DNA from: Sphaerolaimus hirsutus
Lineage: Eukaryota; Nematoda; Chromadorea; Monhysterida; Sphaerolaimidae
Length of the DNA stretch: 64,000 bases
Direction of reading: 5' to 3'
Assembly (NCBI GenBank): GCA_964036195.1
Contig: OZ038451.1
Location: 12,342,529-12,406,528, forward strand
Part shown: piece after piece, positions 34,501 through 48,140 of the stretch
Numbering within the stretch: the first letter of the stretch is position 1
Layout: each line of letters starts with the position of its first letter
The notes under the pieces: generated by a model
Told to the model about the DNA's origin: nothing
The model's input: the letters and a program-made list of their open reading frames with translations, nothing else
Databases searched by the model: none
Position numbers and translations under genes: made by a program

Positions 34501-35997
34501 GATTGCTGAACCTAGCTGAGAAAATATGCACACTCCAAAAATAATTCAATCCAAAAATGATCTTAGAAAAAGTTTTGAAAACTCATTTCAGTAAAATTAC
34601 TTAAAAACTTAACACACTTCCCCCAGAGATGTTACAATCATGAACAACAACACAGCAGAAACTTATCCAAAAAATGCCCCATTCCCTCACCCTCCAGCAG
34701 GTAAAAATCTGCCAGTGACAAGTGAATTATTCAGGTAGGTTTCCTCCAACTTTTTCCAAGTGATCCGCCACTGGGTTTCATCACTTTCATGCGGCGGCAC
34801 GTCCGCGCACCGCAGCAGCGCCAAATGCTAATTGCGTATTTTATTTACGATGGCAATTGTTCGCTATTTTTATATTAAGATATTTTGCAGTTTTTAGTCG
34901 CGAAAGAGTTTTTTATGAAGGTAGGTATGTGGTTCGAGATATTTACAGATACCGTATTTCTTCTAATAGAAGAGCGCCGTTCTATTCCTTTGGTCAACTT
35001 TTTTACATGCCGTTCTTTTTGAGATGCCGATCTATTGGAGGCTGCCGTTTTATTTTTTCACCAAATTTTTCACACATTCCTCATTTGAACATAACCTTAT
35101 CTTTTAATGAAGTTTCAGCAATATTTTTACATCAGAGTGTCAATTTGAAATTTAATATTTATTTGAATGCTTTGAACGTTATTGCCATCCATTTTTTATC
35201 TAGGTATATTTTCATATTTTAGCACACTCCCAATATAATTTCTATCTGCCGTTCAATTGGAGGTATGCCGTTCTATTTGAAGAAATACGGTAGACGAATT
35301 TGAACGCCGCTGCATGTGGGAAATGTGATTTGGGCGGGTGTGTATTCAAGTGTCCCCACCCCCAACCAGCTATGGGGGCAGTCCGAAGCCCTGTAAACTG
35401 TAAAGTCTAGTGTTAATCGACTTGTAAAATGTCGATCAAAACAAAAAAGAGATGATTTTATTATCGAACTTTGCATGACAATTGACACTTTACCTGACAC
35501 TTTTCATGACAACCGACAAATTTGTATGATATTTTACATGACATTTGACAGTTCACCTTACACTTGTCAAGGCTTGGGACTGCCTAAGTATTTTCTAAAT
35601 GTGCCCCAGTGCTGTAGAGTGCACCATATTTAACATTTTGCACCTAAAACCTGAAATTAAAGATTGTCAATTCATTCTGAAGCAATTCGCAGATGCACCG
35701 GGTGGCCGACAAACAGCGTCGTTGTACCGTTGCACAGGCTGCAGTTTGAAAAAAATAATTTTACAACATTTTTTTCGTAGGTGGTACAAGGTTTGCTAAC
35801 CATTCATGAAGTATATTGGCGAGTAGCAATGGTAGAGCTAGCTTGAAAAGCATTTTCCTTTAATTCACTCTTTTCGCAATTTTTTTTGTGGTTGTATGCT
35901 AGTATGGTTTTCCTTTTTTATTCATACTCACCCATTGGGAAGTGATATTTTGCAAACTGTTAAATGCATACTTTTAAAGTATGTGACTGCTCTCATC
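31600..35997 (-). CDS. Ig-like single-pass membrane protein, unidentified
   Basis: Exons with agreeing phases: 34691-34827, 34049-34146, 33742-33781, 33446-33486, 32809-32953, 32172-32216, 31600-31651 (stop TAG). Two weaker upstream candidates are 35699-35738 and 35932-35997; the signal-peptide exon was not found. The first two core exons form an Ig-like fold: Cys in LLRCADVPP, the tryptophan of WRITWKKL, then DADLTIECRL. Small exons follow with ICGPHG, YPNPPTLFSTG and a cysteine pair VCHCTW plus NGTC (a glycosylation site). A single transmembrane helix, WFMVLVYVIVLCGLPVVAFF, precedes a basic, arginine-rich tail and an acidic C-terminus ending ETKLFY. The 32172 donor (gttgtt) is weak. A cell-surface receptor or adhesion role is inference. 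Its introns carry several MITEs. It is divergent from the TMEM272-like gene. Confidence 0.6.
31960..32145. repeat. Family B MITE in an intron of the Ig-like gene
   Basis: Reversed shared interior (TTTCATTATTTCTGCTAAGTG type) and CAGTTGACACGAATTTGCGG near the right end, then TTTCAACTAG. Confidence 0.65.
32558..32751. repeat. Family A MITE in an intron of the Ig-like gene
   Basis: GGTGCCAGTCGCGAGCCCTG left end; CACACTCGGGACTTCCCCAG right end, again ending in CAG. Confidence 0.7.
33155..33330. repeat. Inverted-repeat MITE of GAAGTGAA words
   Basis: GAGCCAGTTCCGCAAAATGA at the left mirrors TCATTTTGTGGAACTGGCAC at the right. The arms are reiterated CGAAGTGAAACGGCAAA-like words. In the Ig-like gene. 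Confidence 0.75.
34950..35293. repeat. MITE with ACCGTATTTCTTC ends
   Basis: TACCGTATTTCTTCTAATAG at the left and TTTGAAGAAATACGGTA at the right, with GCCGTTCTAT words next to both ends. Shares only the outermost bases with family C. Confidence 0.7.
35372..35587. repeat. Family A MITE
   Basis: GGGGCAGTCCGAAGCCCTG left end; CAAGGCTTGGGACTGCCTAAG right end. Confidence 0.7.
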
Positions 35998-36392
35998 CTG
36001 TGTGATGGGTGATAATTCTAAATTGGTGCCAAATCAGAATGTAAATATTAAAACGAATGTAACTGGTTCATTTTAGCAATCACAATTCGAAACTTCAGAT
36101 GTTTCAAAGGTTCGGACGACCTCCTACTCTGAAGTGATGCTGGAACACAAAACAAGTGAGACCGAAGATTTATCAACAGCTGCTTTCCTTGGAAAACTCC
36201 GGTTAAATAAACCAACTCAGAATAGCTTCTTGTCTATGCTGCATGCAGTTGCAATAATTCTAAGAAAAACTAAATATCCTGCCTTTCGTACGACTGTTTC
36301 TTCTGGGCCCAGAATATTAAAATAAAATAAAACTTGGAAAGGTGCCAGTCACCCATCTGTAAAATTCCGCTAGTGTTTCTAAAACACCCGTC

Positions 36393-39300
36393 ATGTCATA
36401 TCAAGGGCAGGAACCTCCAGGCTATGCAGAGGCTACCGCCGATGGTTTGCAAATAGTTAAAATATTACTGGCGTTGTTTTCTCTTACTGCAGTCTCTGTC
36501 AATGTCTCATTTTTCCAGCCCCGCCATCTTATGAATCACTTTATGGCGAACTCCGCGAAGTGGATTCGCCCAAGACATTCGGCAGCTTTTTGGTCAAGGT
36601 GTTCGGCGTTATCCTCGGCTCAGGTTGGGTCATTTTTTTAAAACGCAAGGTATGAATCGTTTTAAAAACACAGCCTTCATTCTGCGTGATTTAAAAACGC
36701 TGTTTTTAAAAAACCGGGTCACATTTAAAATATTTTTCTCCGAATTACGATTAGAAAAAGTGCGGCTGTAAAACATTTTTAGATGCAGCTTCATACTGTC
36801 CTAAAATTTAAAACGCATTTGGAAAGATTTGGGGTCACCTGCTCCTGTTGAATTTGGGAATGTGGCTCAAAAACTAGAGAAATTTGATTGAAATGTAACA
36901 GGTTTATTTCTCAGTGGCGAAAATTTTGAAATGATACCAAATCATTTGCCCGTAATGTAATATGACGCACCACAATTACTTGATACTTGAATGACATTTA
37001 ATATAAAAATGTATGTGTCAAATGCGTTATTTTCTGCGATTGTTGCAGTCGGAAATTGGACAGTGTTTTGCCCGACGTATACTGCCGGAGCGTCAATCTT
37101 TATTCATCAAAAAAGTTTTGTCCTCCATCATCAAATCCCTTTTTATTTCCGCAGCCGCTGCGGTGATACTGATTTTGCTGTTCAACATCATCCCAGTTGC
37201 CATGATCGTCATCGGTGCAATTAACCTTCACAATTGCGAGGCTGAGAGGTTTGTTTGGATTTTCACTCGGAATACAGTCCGCCCCAGGTCCCCCATTTTC
37301 GAACAAGTATTGCCATCTTAAATGAACAGGAATTTGGTCACTTCTATCGTATCTTCTGTAGTAAATAGTCCATAAAGTGAAGCAAATTTTATTGACCTGA
37401 CCGAGCTCCCCTCAGCTCCCCCAAATTTTTTTCAACATTATGTATTGAACCCCCCCCCCCCCCCCCCAAAAAACAACAACAAACAAACAAACAAAATGCT
37501 ATCCATCTAGGGTTCAAACGGGATCCCGATCCCGGATCCCGTGAAATTACGGTATTTAGCAGTCCCGATTCCGAAACCCCGATCCCGATCCCGAGAACTT
37601 TCAAATCCCGATCCCGAGAATCTCCCAAGTCCGGGATCCCGATCCCGGAAAAAATAGTGAAAATAAAAAAAAGTGAAAAAATGACATTTCTGCGTGCAAA
37701 AATGTGAACGCAAACCCCCAGCGTCCATTTTACGTCACTTTTCTGGCATCCAACAGTGTTTTGAGACCTTTATGAACAACTGTGAATGCCAGAACAGTGA
37801 CGAAAATCTTTATCCCTAGACCCCAATCCCGATCCCGAAAAATGCCAATCCCGATCCCGTGACCCCAATCCCGGCCAATCCCGATCCCGACATCTCAAAA
37901 TACAAATCCCGATCCCGAAATCTCAAAAGGTGAATCCCGATCCCGAAAAGTCAATCCCGTTTGAACCCTATATCTATCCAACCCCCGGTCACAATTCAAG
38001 ATGCCGCAGCCCCATATAGATAGATAGCTGGCCGTTTTGGGGTGGGGGTTTAGGGGTAGGGTCAACAATTTTCCCCAGGAATAGATAGATAGCTGAGCGC
38101 CCTCGGGGATGCATAGATAGCTGGAGAGTTTTGCCCCAAATCCCACCCTACTAAACCCCCAGCTATTCTATCTAGTCATCCTGTCCAAAATGTGATTAAT
38201 CCTGTCTGTTATTTATTCAAATGCACCTCATGGCTCCAATCTACCGCAGGTATATCCCCATTTGGCTTATCGTGTCCGGTGCAGTTTCGATGATAAAATC
38301 AGTTTTGAACCTGGCTTATCGCGCAAAGCGACGCGTGGGAAGCGGGCGCGATGCTGAAATTGGTTTGGTCGGTTTGCGATTTTCATTTGTTTTTTTATAA
38401 GTTTTCAAGTACCTGGATTTACAAATTGTCTGTTAACCTATTCTTTTTTTATTAAAAATACGTTTTTTTTAAAGCTCCCAGATATGGCCTTGTGTCAACA
38501 TATATAGCTATATCAGACAAGCGGCAATACTCTGTGATTTTATTTATGACCATATAATGGCTGTGGAGCCTTGGGATAGCATTATAAGTGCTGATTTATG
38601 TCAAAAGTGTCCTTTTTTGTCGACATGTTCATATATCGCCTTATAGTCGAATGTTTGTGACTTCAAGTGAAGTTTGGCATGGAATAGTGATCAAACAAGG
38701 TTATAAAAGGATGTTGTTACTTTGGGAGTGATGTTACACACTGTGGATGTACATGGAAGCACATTACCTGAATATTATATACTGTAGCAACATATGACGG
38801 CTTATTAACCCATGGTAGCACATAGAAATTGATGCTTTGATACTAAAAATGCCACAAAACCAATGATAACAACCACCAGTGTCAATTTGTGTGTGAAATT
38901 GTGCGCTTGTGGGCAAAAATTTTGCAAAATACCTAGTGCTTAGTACTAAAAATTTCGGCCGATGTTTAAAAAAAACATTTCGGACCTTGTGTTTTTAAAA
39001 AACAACAACGTTAAAAAAAAACGTTAAAAAAACATCGGCCAACCCTACTTGCCCCGGGAACGGGGGGCTGCTGCCCCCCCCCGCCCCCTCTTGTTACGTC
39101 CTTGTTTGGGGGGGGGGTTTCAATGTATACGATTTTTCAGGGTGTAGAAGGCAGAAGTCGGTAAGAAAAGAGAAAAATGGGAACTAATTGTGTAAGTAAT
39201 AAATGCTTAACATACAGGGGAGTAATGGGGTTGAGGGGTAACCCCCCAAATCGCCCAGTTAACTATCTATCCCAGCGGCTGCTCAGCTCCCTGAGGATTT

Positions 39301-42300
39301 TTTTGCTATTCCGGACCCCCACCCATCAAATCGGCCAGTTATTTATCTATCTGGTTGAAGTTTTTAGAAATTTTACCACAATTGTTGCGCAAATCGTTTT
39401 CATTTCAATCACAAAATACAAAGTTGAAACTCAAAATTGCGAAATCATTTAAAAAAATTTCATACCTTTTAATAGTTTTTCACCTTCAAAATCCTAGGCC
39501 TAAGGGGGTTCACATTTTTTGTACTTATGTGCTAGGTATTTTGCAAATTTAAGGAATTTCACATACCCATTACGATTGGCGGTTGTCTTAATTGGTTTTG
39601 TGGCATTTTAGTGTAAATGCTTCCATTACATTCTATGGCTAGTGACTCTTAACCACATTTGGGAGGTTTTCCTGGAGTTTTCTGTGTGGTGTAACAGCTA
39701 GGGTTGGCACTTGATTTTTTTAAACTGATTTTTAAATAAAAAAAATCTGATTTTGTTAAAAAAATCAAGGGGTGGAAACTGATTTTATTTATAAAAAATC
39801 AAAATGAAAAATTTCTGGTAGACTTGCACTAGGTATTTTGCAATTTTTTGTGCGCAAGCGCGCAATTTCTAATACACATTACCATTGGTGGTGTTTTCAT
39901 GGGTTTTGGGGACAGTGTAATAATAATCCGTGATATGCTAGTGTAGTATATAATATCCAGCCAATGTGCTCCCACACACTTCTACAGTGTGTAGCATCAC
40001 TGTCAATGTATTCGCCTTCTCTTACAGCCTTATTTAAGCACTGTTCCATGCTGAACTTCGCTTGAAGTCACGAACGTTTGACAAAGGGCGATATAAACTG
40101 GTGGAAAATATAAATGAGAAAATCACTTTATTGTATTTTACAAATCCCACATGCAACCTGTTAGGCTCTCATCTTGTGTGAGGGTGCCCCCAAGTATTTA
40201 CTATATATACCCTAGGGGGCACCCTGCAATGTCGTGATGCAAATTACCTAATACTTGTGCCCATTCAATGTGGGCACTAATTATCTGATAAAAACCTGTA
40301 GGGGCCAATGGGCAATGTGCCCTGTATCTAGTGTGAGTGGGCCAGACAAATAAAGAGGTCATGTCCAGAAAATGAAAAATCACAGTTTTTTAATCACAAC
40401 CACAATTTAGGTAATCACAAAGTTTAAAATCATTGTTGACATGGCTCCGTGGCACATGTCTGTATATCTGGGGTAATTTTTGTGTGGGGAAGTGGGCAGG
40501 GGGTCAAAATATACCCCCTAATTACCAAGGGGTCAAAAGATGGCTTTGGGCAAGCCACAAGGACTTTTAATTTTTTGAAAAAGCACCAACACAAGTGTAT
40601 TCATCACTTGTGTTGCAACCACACCAAAAAATGGCTGCACACTTCACCACAACTATATTTTGTGTGTTTTTTTTGGAAATTCTCATTTATATTTTCCGGG
40701 AAAAAATTGGCAAAAAATCTTCATCAATCTGTAGCAGCAGAACGGGGGGGTGCCATGGGGTGCCACTTGGCATATATGTAGGCAAATGTTGTGGGCACCC
40801 CCACAACAAATGGCAGCCATATTGGGCTGCACGTTTTCCTGTGAGATTGTTATGAAAAATAAGGTACCTGATTTCTCATTTAAATGTGCCACCAGTTTAC
40901 GTAACAAGTCGACATAAAATGGATATTTTTTGAATGAAATCACTGTTTATAATACTATCCCATGACTCCACAGTCATAATATGACCACAATAGACCTAAC
41001 AATACATTGTCTGACACTTAGCATAGACGTATTTTTTCTCTATACCCCCAATTTGGGCGATTTAAAAAATCTGATTTTAATTTAAAAAAATCAATTTAAA
41101 AAAAATGATTTAAAAAAAAATCAAGCCGTTTAAAAACAGTGATTTTTTCCAACCCTAGGGTAACCCCCCAAACGACAAACGACCCCCCCCCCCAGTAGAC
41201 CCTTTGCCCAGGTCATTCATGAAAACTGTTATATGCCGGCATGTGTGCATCTGTATAAAACTGCTCGTTGATGATTTTCAATTGACAAAACCTGTAGTTA
41301 CGCCCACTCTGTTTGTAAAAACGCAGGCGCATGATCCAAGCGAAAATGTGAAGCCGAATCCATGTGACGGCCTGCTGAGCTGCTTCATGCTCGCCTGGTT
41401 CATTGCAGGTAAGTCGTTTGAATAAAGCAAGTACATGCGTTCGGTGTCTTTATGATGCATGTAGTGTTCGCGCGCATAAAAGTACTGCCGTGTATAGGGT
41501 TGGGAATTTCAAAATTTTCGGTTCCGGTTCTCGGTTCTCGGTTCTAAAAATTTTCGGTTCGGTTCTCGGTTCTCGGTTCCAAAAAAATTTCGGTTCCGGT
41601 TCTCGGTTCGGTTCTTAAGTTCGGTTCCGGTTCGGTTCTTTCGGTTCCAAATTTTAAAAAATTTCGGTTCCGGGTAATGAAAAAATCCGGTATCGGGCAA
41701 TAATAAGCTGAATAAAGGAAAAACAACATACAGTTGTAGTGTAGCAAACATCATACATGAAACCATGTGCAAATCCAAACAAAGCAGCTGTTTCAATCTC
41801 ATTTCAAAGTGCCCTGGATATTCTGCCGCAGCTAACCCGCGACAAGGCAACCCATACAATTTGAATTTGATCAAGTTTTTTTATTTTTTGTAACATGCAA
41901 TCACCCGTACACAGGGACGTATCCAGGATTTTGGAGCGGGGGCTGCTTGTTTACGGAGCCGGCGAACGGGGGGGGGCTCAGCCCCCCCCTAAAATTTTTC
42001 CTATGTGGTGGCGGAATGGCATCATGGCGCTGACGCCATTCGAAGACGCCACGCCATGGCGCCATTGGCATGGGCGCTGGCGCCAAAAATCGCTTATATC
42101 TATGTAAATATACATACATATTCATATAGCGACAACCCGGCCATTTCATCTATTTAAAAGAGTACAGGGCAGATTCTTTCAAAATACCCCTGTATGATGG
42201 ACAAATGCGCGCTTGCGATCAAACTTATTTTCACTACACCTTCAAAAGTTGTACTAAAAGTTGCATTTTCAGCAACTTTTTTAGGTCTCGCCCGGGAAGG

Positions 42301-43077
42301 GGGGGGGGGACTGCAGCCCCCCCCTGGATACGTCCTTGCCCCTACATCTGTGGGAGGAAAATGTCCAAAACGCAATGGTGCAAATGTTGCATTTTGATAG
42401 GATTATTGTAAAAAATTTCGGTTCTTTCGGTTCTTTTGTTCGGTTCCGGGTCTAAGTGTCGGTTCTCGGTTCCGGTTCGGGTATTTTTTTCGGTTCCGGT
42501 TCTCGGTTCTCGGTTCCAAAATAGTGCTCGGTTCTCGGTTCGGTTCGGTTCGGTTCGGTTCGGTTCCCCAACCCTAGCCGTGTATCGTTTGTTTTTGTAA
42601 TGCCTACTTTTAGCGTTGACAGCCACAGTAGCTATCTAATACTCTTATCGAAAGGGGCTGGCTAAATAGAACTACCGTATTTGCTTGAATAGTTTCCCCT
42701 TGAATAATTCCCCTTGTAAGACAAGTGAGGAATTAATAATGATTCCTCCTCTTGAAAAAGTGTGACGAAAAAATAATTTCCCGGGGAAATTATTCAAGCA
42801 ATCACGGTAAACAAAAAAACACGTCAGTGCACCTAGAATCGCGCACACCTATCCAACCCCTTTTCCAGGCACCGTGTGGGTGTATCGCACGCGGCCGGGC
42901 AACATCTACAACAACACGCACCCCAGCTGCGACGTGCTCACGTACAACGTGGCCTGGTGGCTGATCACGCTCAGCTACGTGCTCCTGGTGGGCTTCGTGC
43001 TGTTCATGTGCTGCTGCGGCTGTTGCGTGTTGGCCGCGTCCAGCAAACGCAGGGACAGGCAGACCGTGGGCGAGTGA
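36393..43077 (+). CDS. TMEM272-like four-helix membrane protein
   Basis: Six exons, 36393-36444, 36519-36623, 37155-37248, 38250-38362, 41298-41408 and 42869-43077, join in phase to 227 aa. The N-terminus is a soluble stretch with a PPSY motif (19-22), the form bound by WW domains. Four hydrophobic segments follow at about 41-62/64-77, 86-104, 147-164 and 186-206. The blocks IIPVAMIVIGAINLHNC then ERYIPIWLIVSG, and PNPCDGLLSCFMLAWFIAG then VWVY, match the order seen in the poorly described TMEM272-like family. The last helix runs into CCCGCC and a basic tail. NNTH at 173-176 is a possible glycosylation site on the loop before helix 4. The exon 3 acceptor is the CCGCAG at 37154, chosen because it alone restores phase. 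Function is not established. Intron 4 holds several nested hAT-like elements. Confidence 0.88.
37508..37970. mobile_element. hAT-like element with ATCCCG-repeat arms
   Basis: Ends TAGGGTTCAAACGGGATC and GTTTGAACCCTA. Arms are runs of ATCCCGATCCCG in inverted orientation around a unique core with CTGGCATCCAACAGTG. Flanks TATCCATC and TATCTATC match at seven of eight bases. In intron 3 of the TMEM272-like gene. Confidence 0.82.
37971..38170. repeat. Family D fragment split by the ATCCCG element
   Basis: GATAGATAGCTGGCCGTTTT and GATAGATAGCTGAGCG tracts next to a G-run. The TATCTATC at its left is the target of the preceding insertion. Confidence 0.6.
38470..39560. repeat. Composite repeat: TTTAAAAAA-armed element end plus family D fragment
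   Basis: 38630-38950 is similar, in inverted orientation, to about 39830-40085 (GTGACTTCAAGTGAAGTTTG versus its mirror). At 39000-39050 runs of AAAAACGTT end in CGGCCAACCCTA, a hAT-like end. 39110-39500 has family D words (AACTATCTATCCCAGCGG). Confidence 0.6.
39699..41157. mobile_element. hAT-like element with TTTAAA/AAATCTGAT arms
   Basis: Ends TAGGGTTGGCACTTGATTTT and AGTGATTTTTTCCAACCCTA. Arms are reiterated AAAAAATCTGATTTT words; the core of about 1.2 kb is unique and has no supported gene. No exact flanking duplication is left. Confidence 0.7.
41495..42576. mobile_element. hAT-like element with GGTTCC/GGTTCT arms, exact 8-bp TSD
   Basis: Ends TAGGGTTGGGAATTTC and GTTCCCCAACCCTA. Arms are long runs of TCGGTTCCGGTTCTCGG words in inverted orientation. 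Flanks GCCGTGTA at 41487-41494 and 42577-42584 are identical. A family E element (41912-42338) is nested inside. In intron 5 of the TMEM272-like gene. Confidence 0.9.
41912..42338. mobile_element. Family E hAT-like element
   Basis: Ends CAGGGACGTATCCAGG and CCTGGATACGTCCTTG. Flanks CCCGTACA and CCCCTACA match at seven of eight. Same layout as 26800-27222. Confidence 0.85.
42673..42811. repeat. Family C-related MITE (TTGCTTGAATA form)
   Basis: TACCGTATTTGCTTGAATAG at the left; TTATTCAAGCAATCACGGTA at the right. Lies 57 bp before the last exon of the TMEM272-like gene. Confidence 0.75.
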
Positions 43078-43099
43078 GAGTTGGCGGATGAGTGCCTGG

Positions 43100-43283
43100 T
43101 GTCCTGTAGTAAGACCCTGTAAAGTGTCAAATGGCATGTAAAGTGTCGAAAGTCATGTAAAATGGTCTGTAAAAGGACTTGTAACTCGGTTGCCATTTTG
43201 CAGGACATTTTCAATAACTTTTGAGATTTTGCATGAAATTTGACATTTCACAGGGCATTTTACACGGTCTGGGACTGCTCCCA
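43100..43283. repeat. Family A MITE in the presumed 3' UTR of the TMEM272-like gene
   Basis: Begins 23 bp after the stop codon. AAGACCCTGTAAAGTGTCAA at the left; ACACGGTCTGGGACTGCTCC then CAG at the right. Confidence 0.7.
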
Positions 43284-44360
43284 GTTCTTTCAATGGGTTT
43301 GTGATAGTGTTGGAACGATACCACTTTTCGGCCGATATTCGATTATTTTTGCGGAATTTTCGTTATTTAAACTGCTTCCGCATCGAGCACGGCGCCAAAG
43401 AAAGTTTTTTTGGTGCCGAACTCAATGCGGAAGCTGTTTGTATTCTAAATAAATTTTCGTTTCATCGTTGGTGCTGTATCTGGCCACCTTTCAAGCTTGG
43501 TGATGTATCACCTTTAAAGGTGATGTATCTGACCCTGGTAGTCGGTTTCAAATACTCCTTTCGGGCACACGGCCAAAAATTTACGACAGAATATAGAAAT
43601 GGCGAAAATCTTCTAGTTTCAGTTTTTGTTGGCCCTAGATTGGAAGAGGTAAACCCATTGATAGATCTAGCTGCGTGCCAGAAATCGTTTGTTGTGAGGG
43701 CTATTTTTATTATGTTTTCGCACTTTGGAGCAAAATATTTTGAAGAGATATTTGTATTTCCTGGGTCTATTATCTATCTATTTTGATGTTCTGGAATCAT
43801 TAGGCGCTTCAGCCCAATTTTAGTTAAAACTTACTGCGATTTGGGAGGGTATTATTTATCTTTCGGTTCTCTATTTTCCATTATCCTTGAAATGGTATTG
43901 TGCCTGTTATCGTGTCCCTTAGAGAGTTTGTTAGACACTTGTCGCAGTGTGTGCAATATTAAGGCTTACAAATTGAACTTGCCTGATTCTAACGGTTATT
44001 GGTGAGGGGCCATCTTTGGACAAAATTTTGAAACTGTAATTGGGTATTTTTGTGTGGCTTTATGGCACCCATAGGAAAAAAATTTTAGCGCGATACGTGG
44101 AACTCTCGCAACAGGGAATAGTGGATATTTATATTTAGGTATTTTTTAGAGTCGCAGCTTACATGCTTATGATGGGTCTGTGCCATGTCAGTGCAGGTTC
44201 TCTTGTATTCATATGTACAGTACATATTCATAAATAATTTTTACCGCGCTCGCTGGGTAGCAATAAAATAGTCGTCAACTGAAAAGTACGTTTGGGCACA
44301 TTTTGTTCAGCATGAATATTTAGTAATCTCAAGCGTTTTGATCAGCCAATGACTGTCAAC
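43284..44360. other. No gene seen
   Basis: AT-rich. A 161-codon plus-strand frame at 43301-43786 shows no domain, splice or codon signal. The region probably includes 3' UTR of the TMEM272-like gene. Confidence 0.5.
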
Positions 44361-44458
44361 TAGGGATGGCCGAAGTTTTCTTTTTCAAAGGTTTTTGTAA
44401 TAGCCAGGTCGTTGAAAAAGACCCAGGTCGTTGAAAAAATCCTTTTTGGCCATCCCTA
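44361..44458. mobile_element. 98-bp hAT-like MITE, exact 8-bp TSD
   Basis: Ends TAGGGATGGCCGAAG and TTTTTGGCCATCCCTA. Flanks CTGTCAAC at 44353-44360 and 44459-44466 are identical. The interior is two copies of CAGGTCGTTGAAAAAG. Confidence 0.88.
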
Positions 44459-45056
44459 CTGTCAACTGCTGTCAAACATAACGCCGTTCCTTTCAGTGGG
44501 CTACAGATTAAGTTCCAACTATAAAAAGTGTGTCGTAAGTCGGCACTCTATTTTTGGATTTTCATTGGCGTAAAATTGATTATTTCTATTAGTGGTGCTG
44601 ATCGAATGATAATTGTAGGAAGTTATTGTCTGTTTTCACAGTAACTCCTTTATTTCCTGGGTTATTTTTGTATCTGTACTAACATTCCTTTGGTTGAATG
44701 AAAAAAATCCAAAACAACAATGAATACATTAGCCCCTGACGTAGGCTTGCTAAGCATGTTAACCCAGTTGGCATGTAGATCCGGCGGGCATGTATTTCTT
44801 CATAACGGGGTTACGTGCATATAACGGGGGGTACGTGCCAAGTGGGTAGGCTACATGCTAAGCGGCGGGGGATTGGCGGCGACCGTAAATCCTAATTATT
44901 TACAATTTCTGTAAATAAACGCACATGTTTATGTACATAGATATGTGTATTTATTTATTCAAGATTTTAGTCAAATTTTGAAAATCTATAGGCAGATGGG
45001 CCGCCTTTGGGCCCTCGCACAATTAAGTTAATGGAATGCTAATCCCATCCATTCAC

Positions 45057-45284
45057 TCAAAATGTTCGTGTGCGGCACCTCGCTGCACATTGAGCGTTTT
45101 GTCTGCCAAAGCCCAATAAGCTACCAGTTACCAAAATATCAAACCTGACCCTTTCAACAACCCATTTATAAAGCTGTAAACGAACCCTCCACCCGCCATA
45201 GCGTTTAGCTTCCTTGGCTCCCCAGGCTTTTGGCGTAATTTGTCGCGCAGTCAATGGAGGCTGATCTGAGTTGTTTGTCGCCAT
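45057..45284 (-). CDS. Small basic protein (75 aa), unidentified
   Basis: An uninterrupted frame from ATG (45284) to TGA (45057-45059). The ATG follows an in-frame upstream extension that is less codon-like. The sequence is hydrophilic and basic, with RYGGWRVRLQLYKWVVERVR and a cysteine-containing end CAARCRTRTF. The GTAACT inside it could be a splice donor after 51 codons, in which case the rest lies in another exon. It follows PPT1 on the same strand, about 390 bp downstream of its stop. No family recognised. Confidence 0.4.
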   Translation of the reverse strand: MATNNSDQPPLTARQITPKAWGAKEAKRYGGWRVRLQLYKWVVERVRFDILVTGSLLGFGRQNAQCAARCRTRTF

Positions 45285-45675
45285 GCTTGGAAAAATGCCA
45301 ATGAAAATTCTGCGACGGGAAACAAAACAGATACACAAAGTGTACCCAAAACGTAAAAACATACGTGAAACAAAAATATAGGTAAATATAACTGACATTT
45401 GACAGTTTACAGAACCGCGACAGTTTTTGACAGTTTTAAAGTGACAAGTAAATAAGTGAAAAATAATGTAAAAAGTGACATGTGGGTTTACATGCCCGTC
45501 GGGGCAATGCTATTTTCAAAATGAAGGGTGGGTAGTTTGTTGATACCGTTAGGACCGATTCGTTTCATAGATCGTTTCGTTGCTGCGAAGCCCATCATTA
45601 CCCTTGTCTTTTATTCCTCGCCGAATAAGCTTCTCATCGAACAACATCGTGTGCAGTATGTTACTAAGTATTTTA

Positions 45676-48140
<2,465 letters not shown>

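Noticed and set aside
43301-43786. 161-codon plus-strand frame
   Set aside because: Long, but its codon use is AT-biased unlike neighbouring exons, it has no motif, and it lies in the likely 3' UTR of the TMEM272-like gene.
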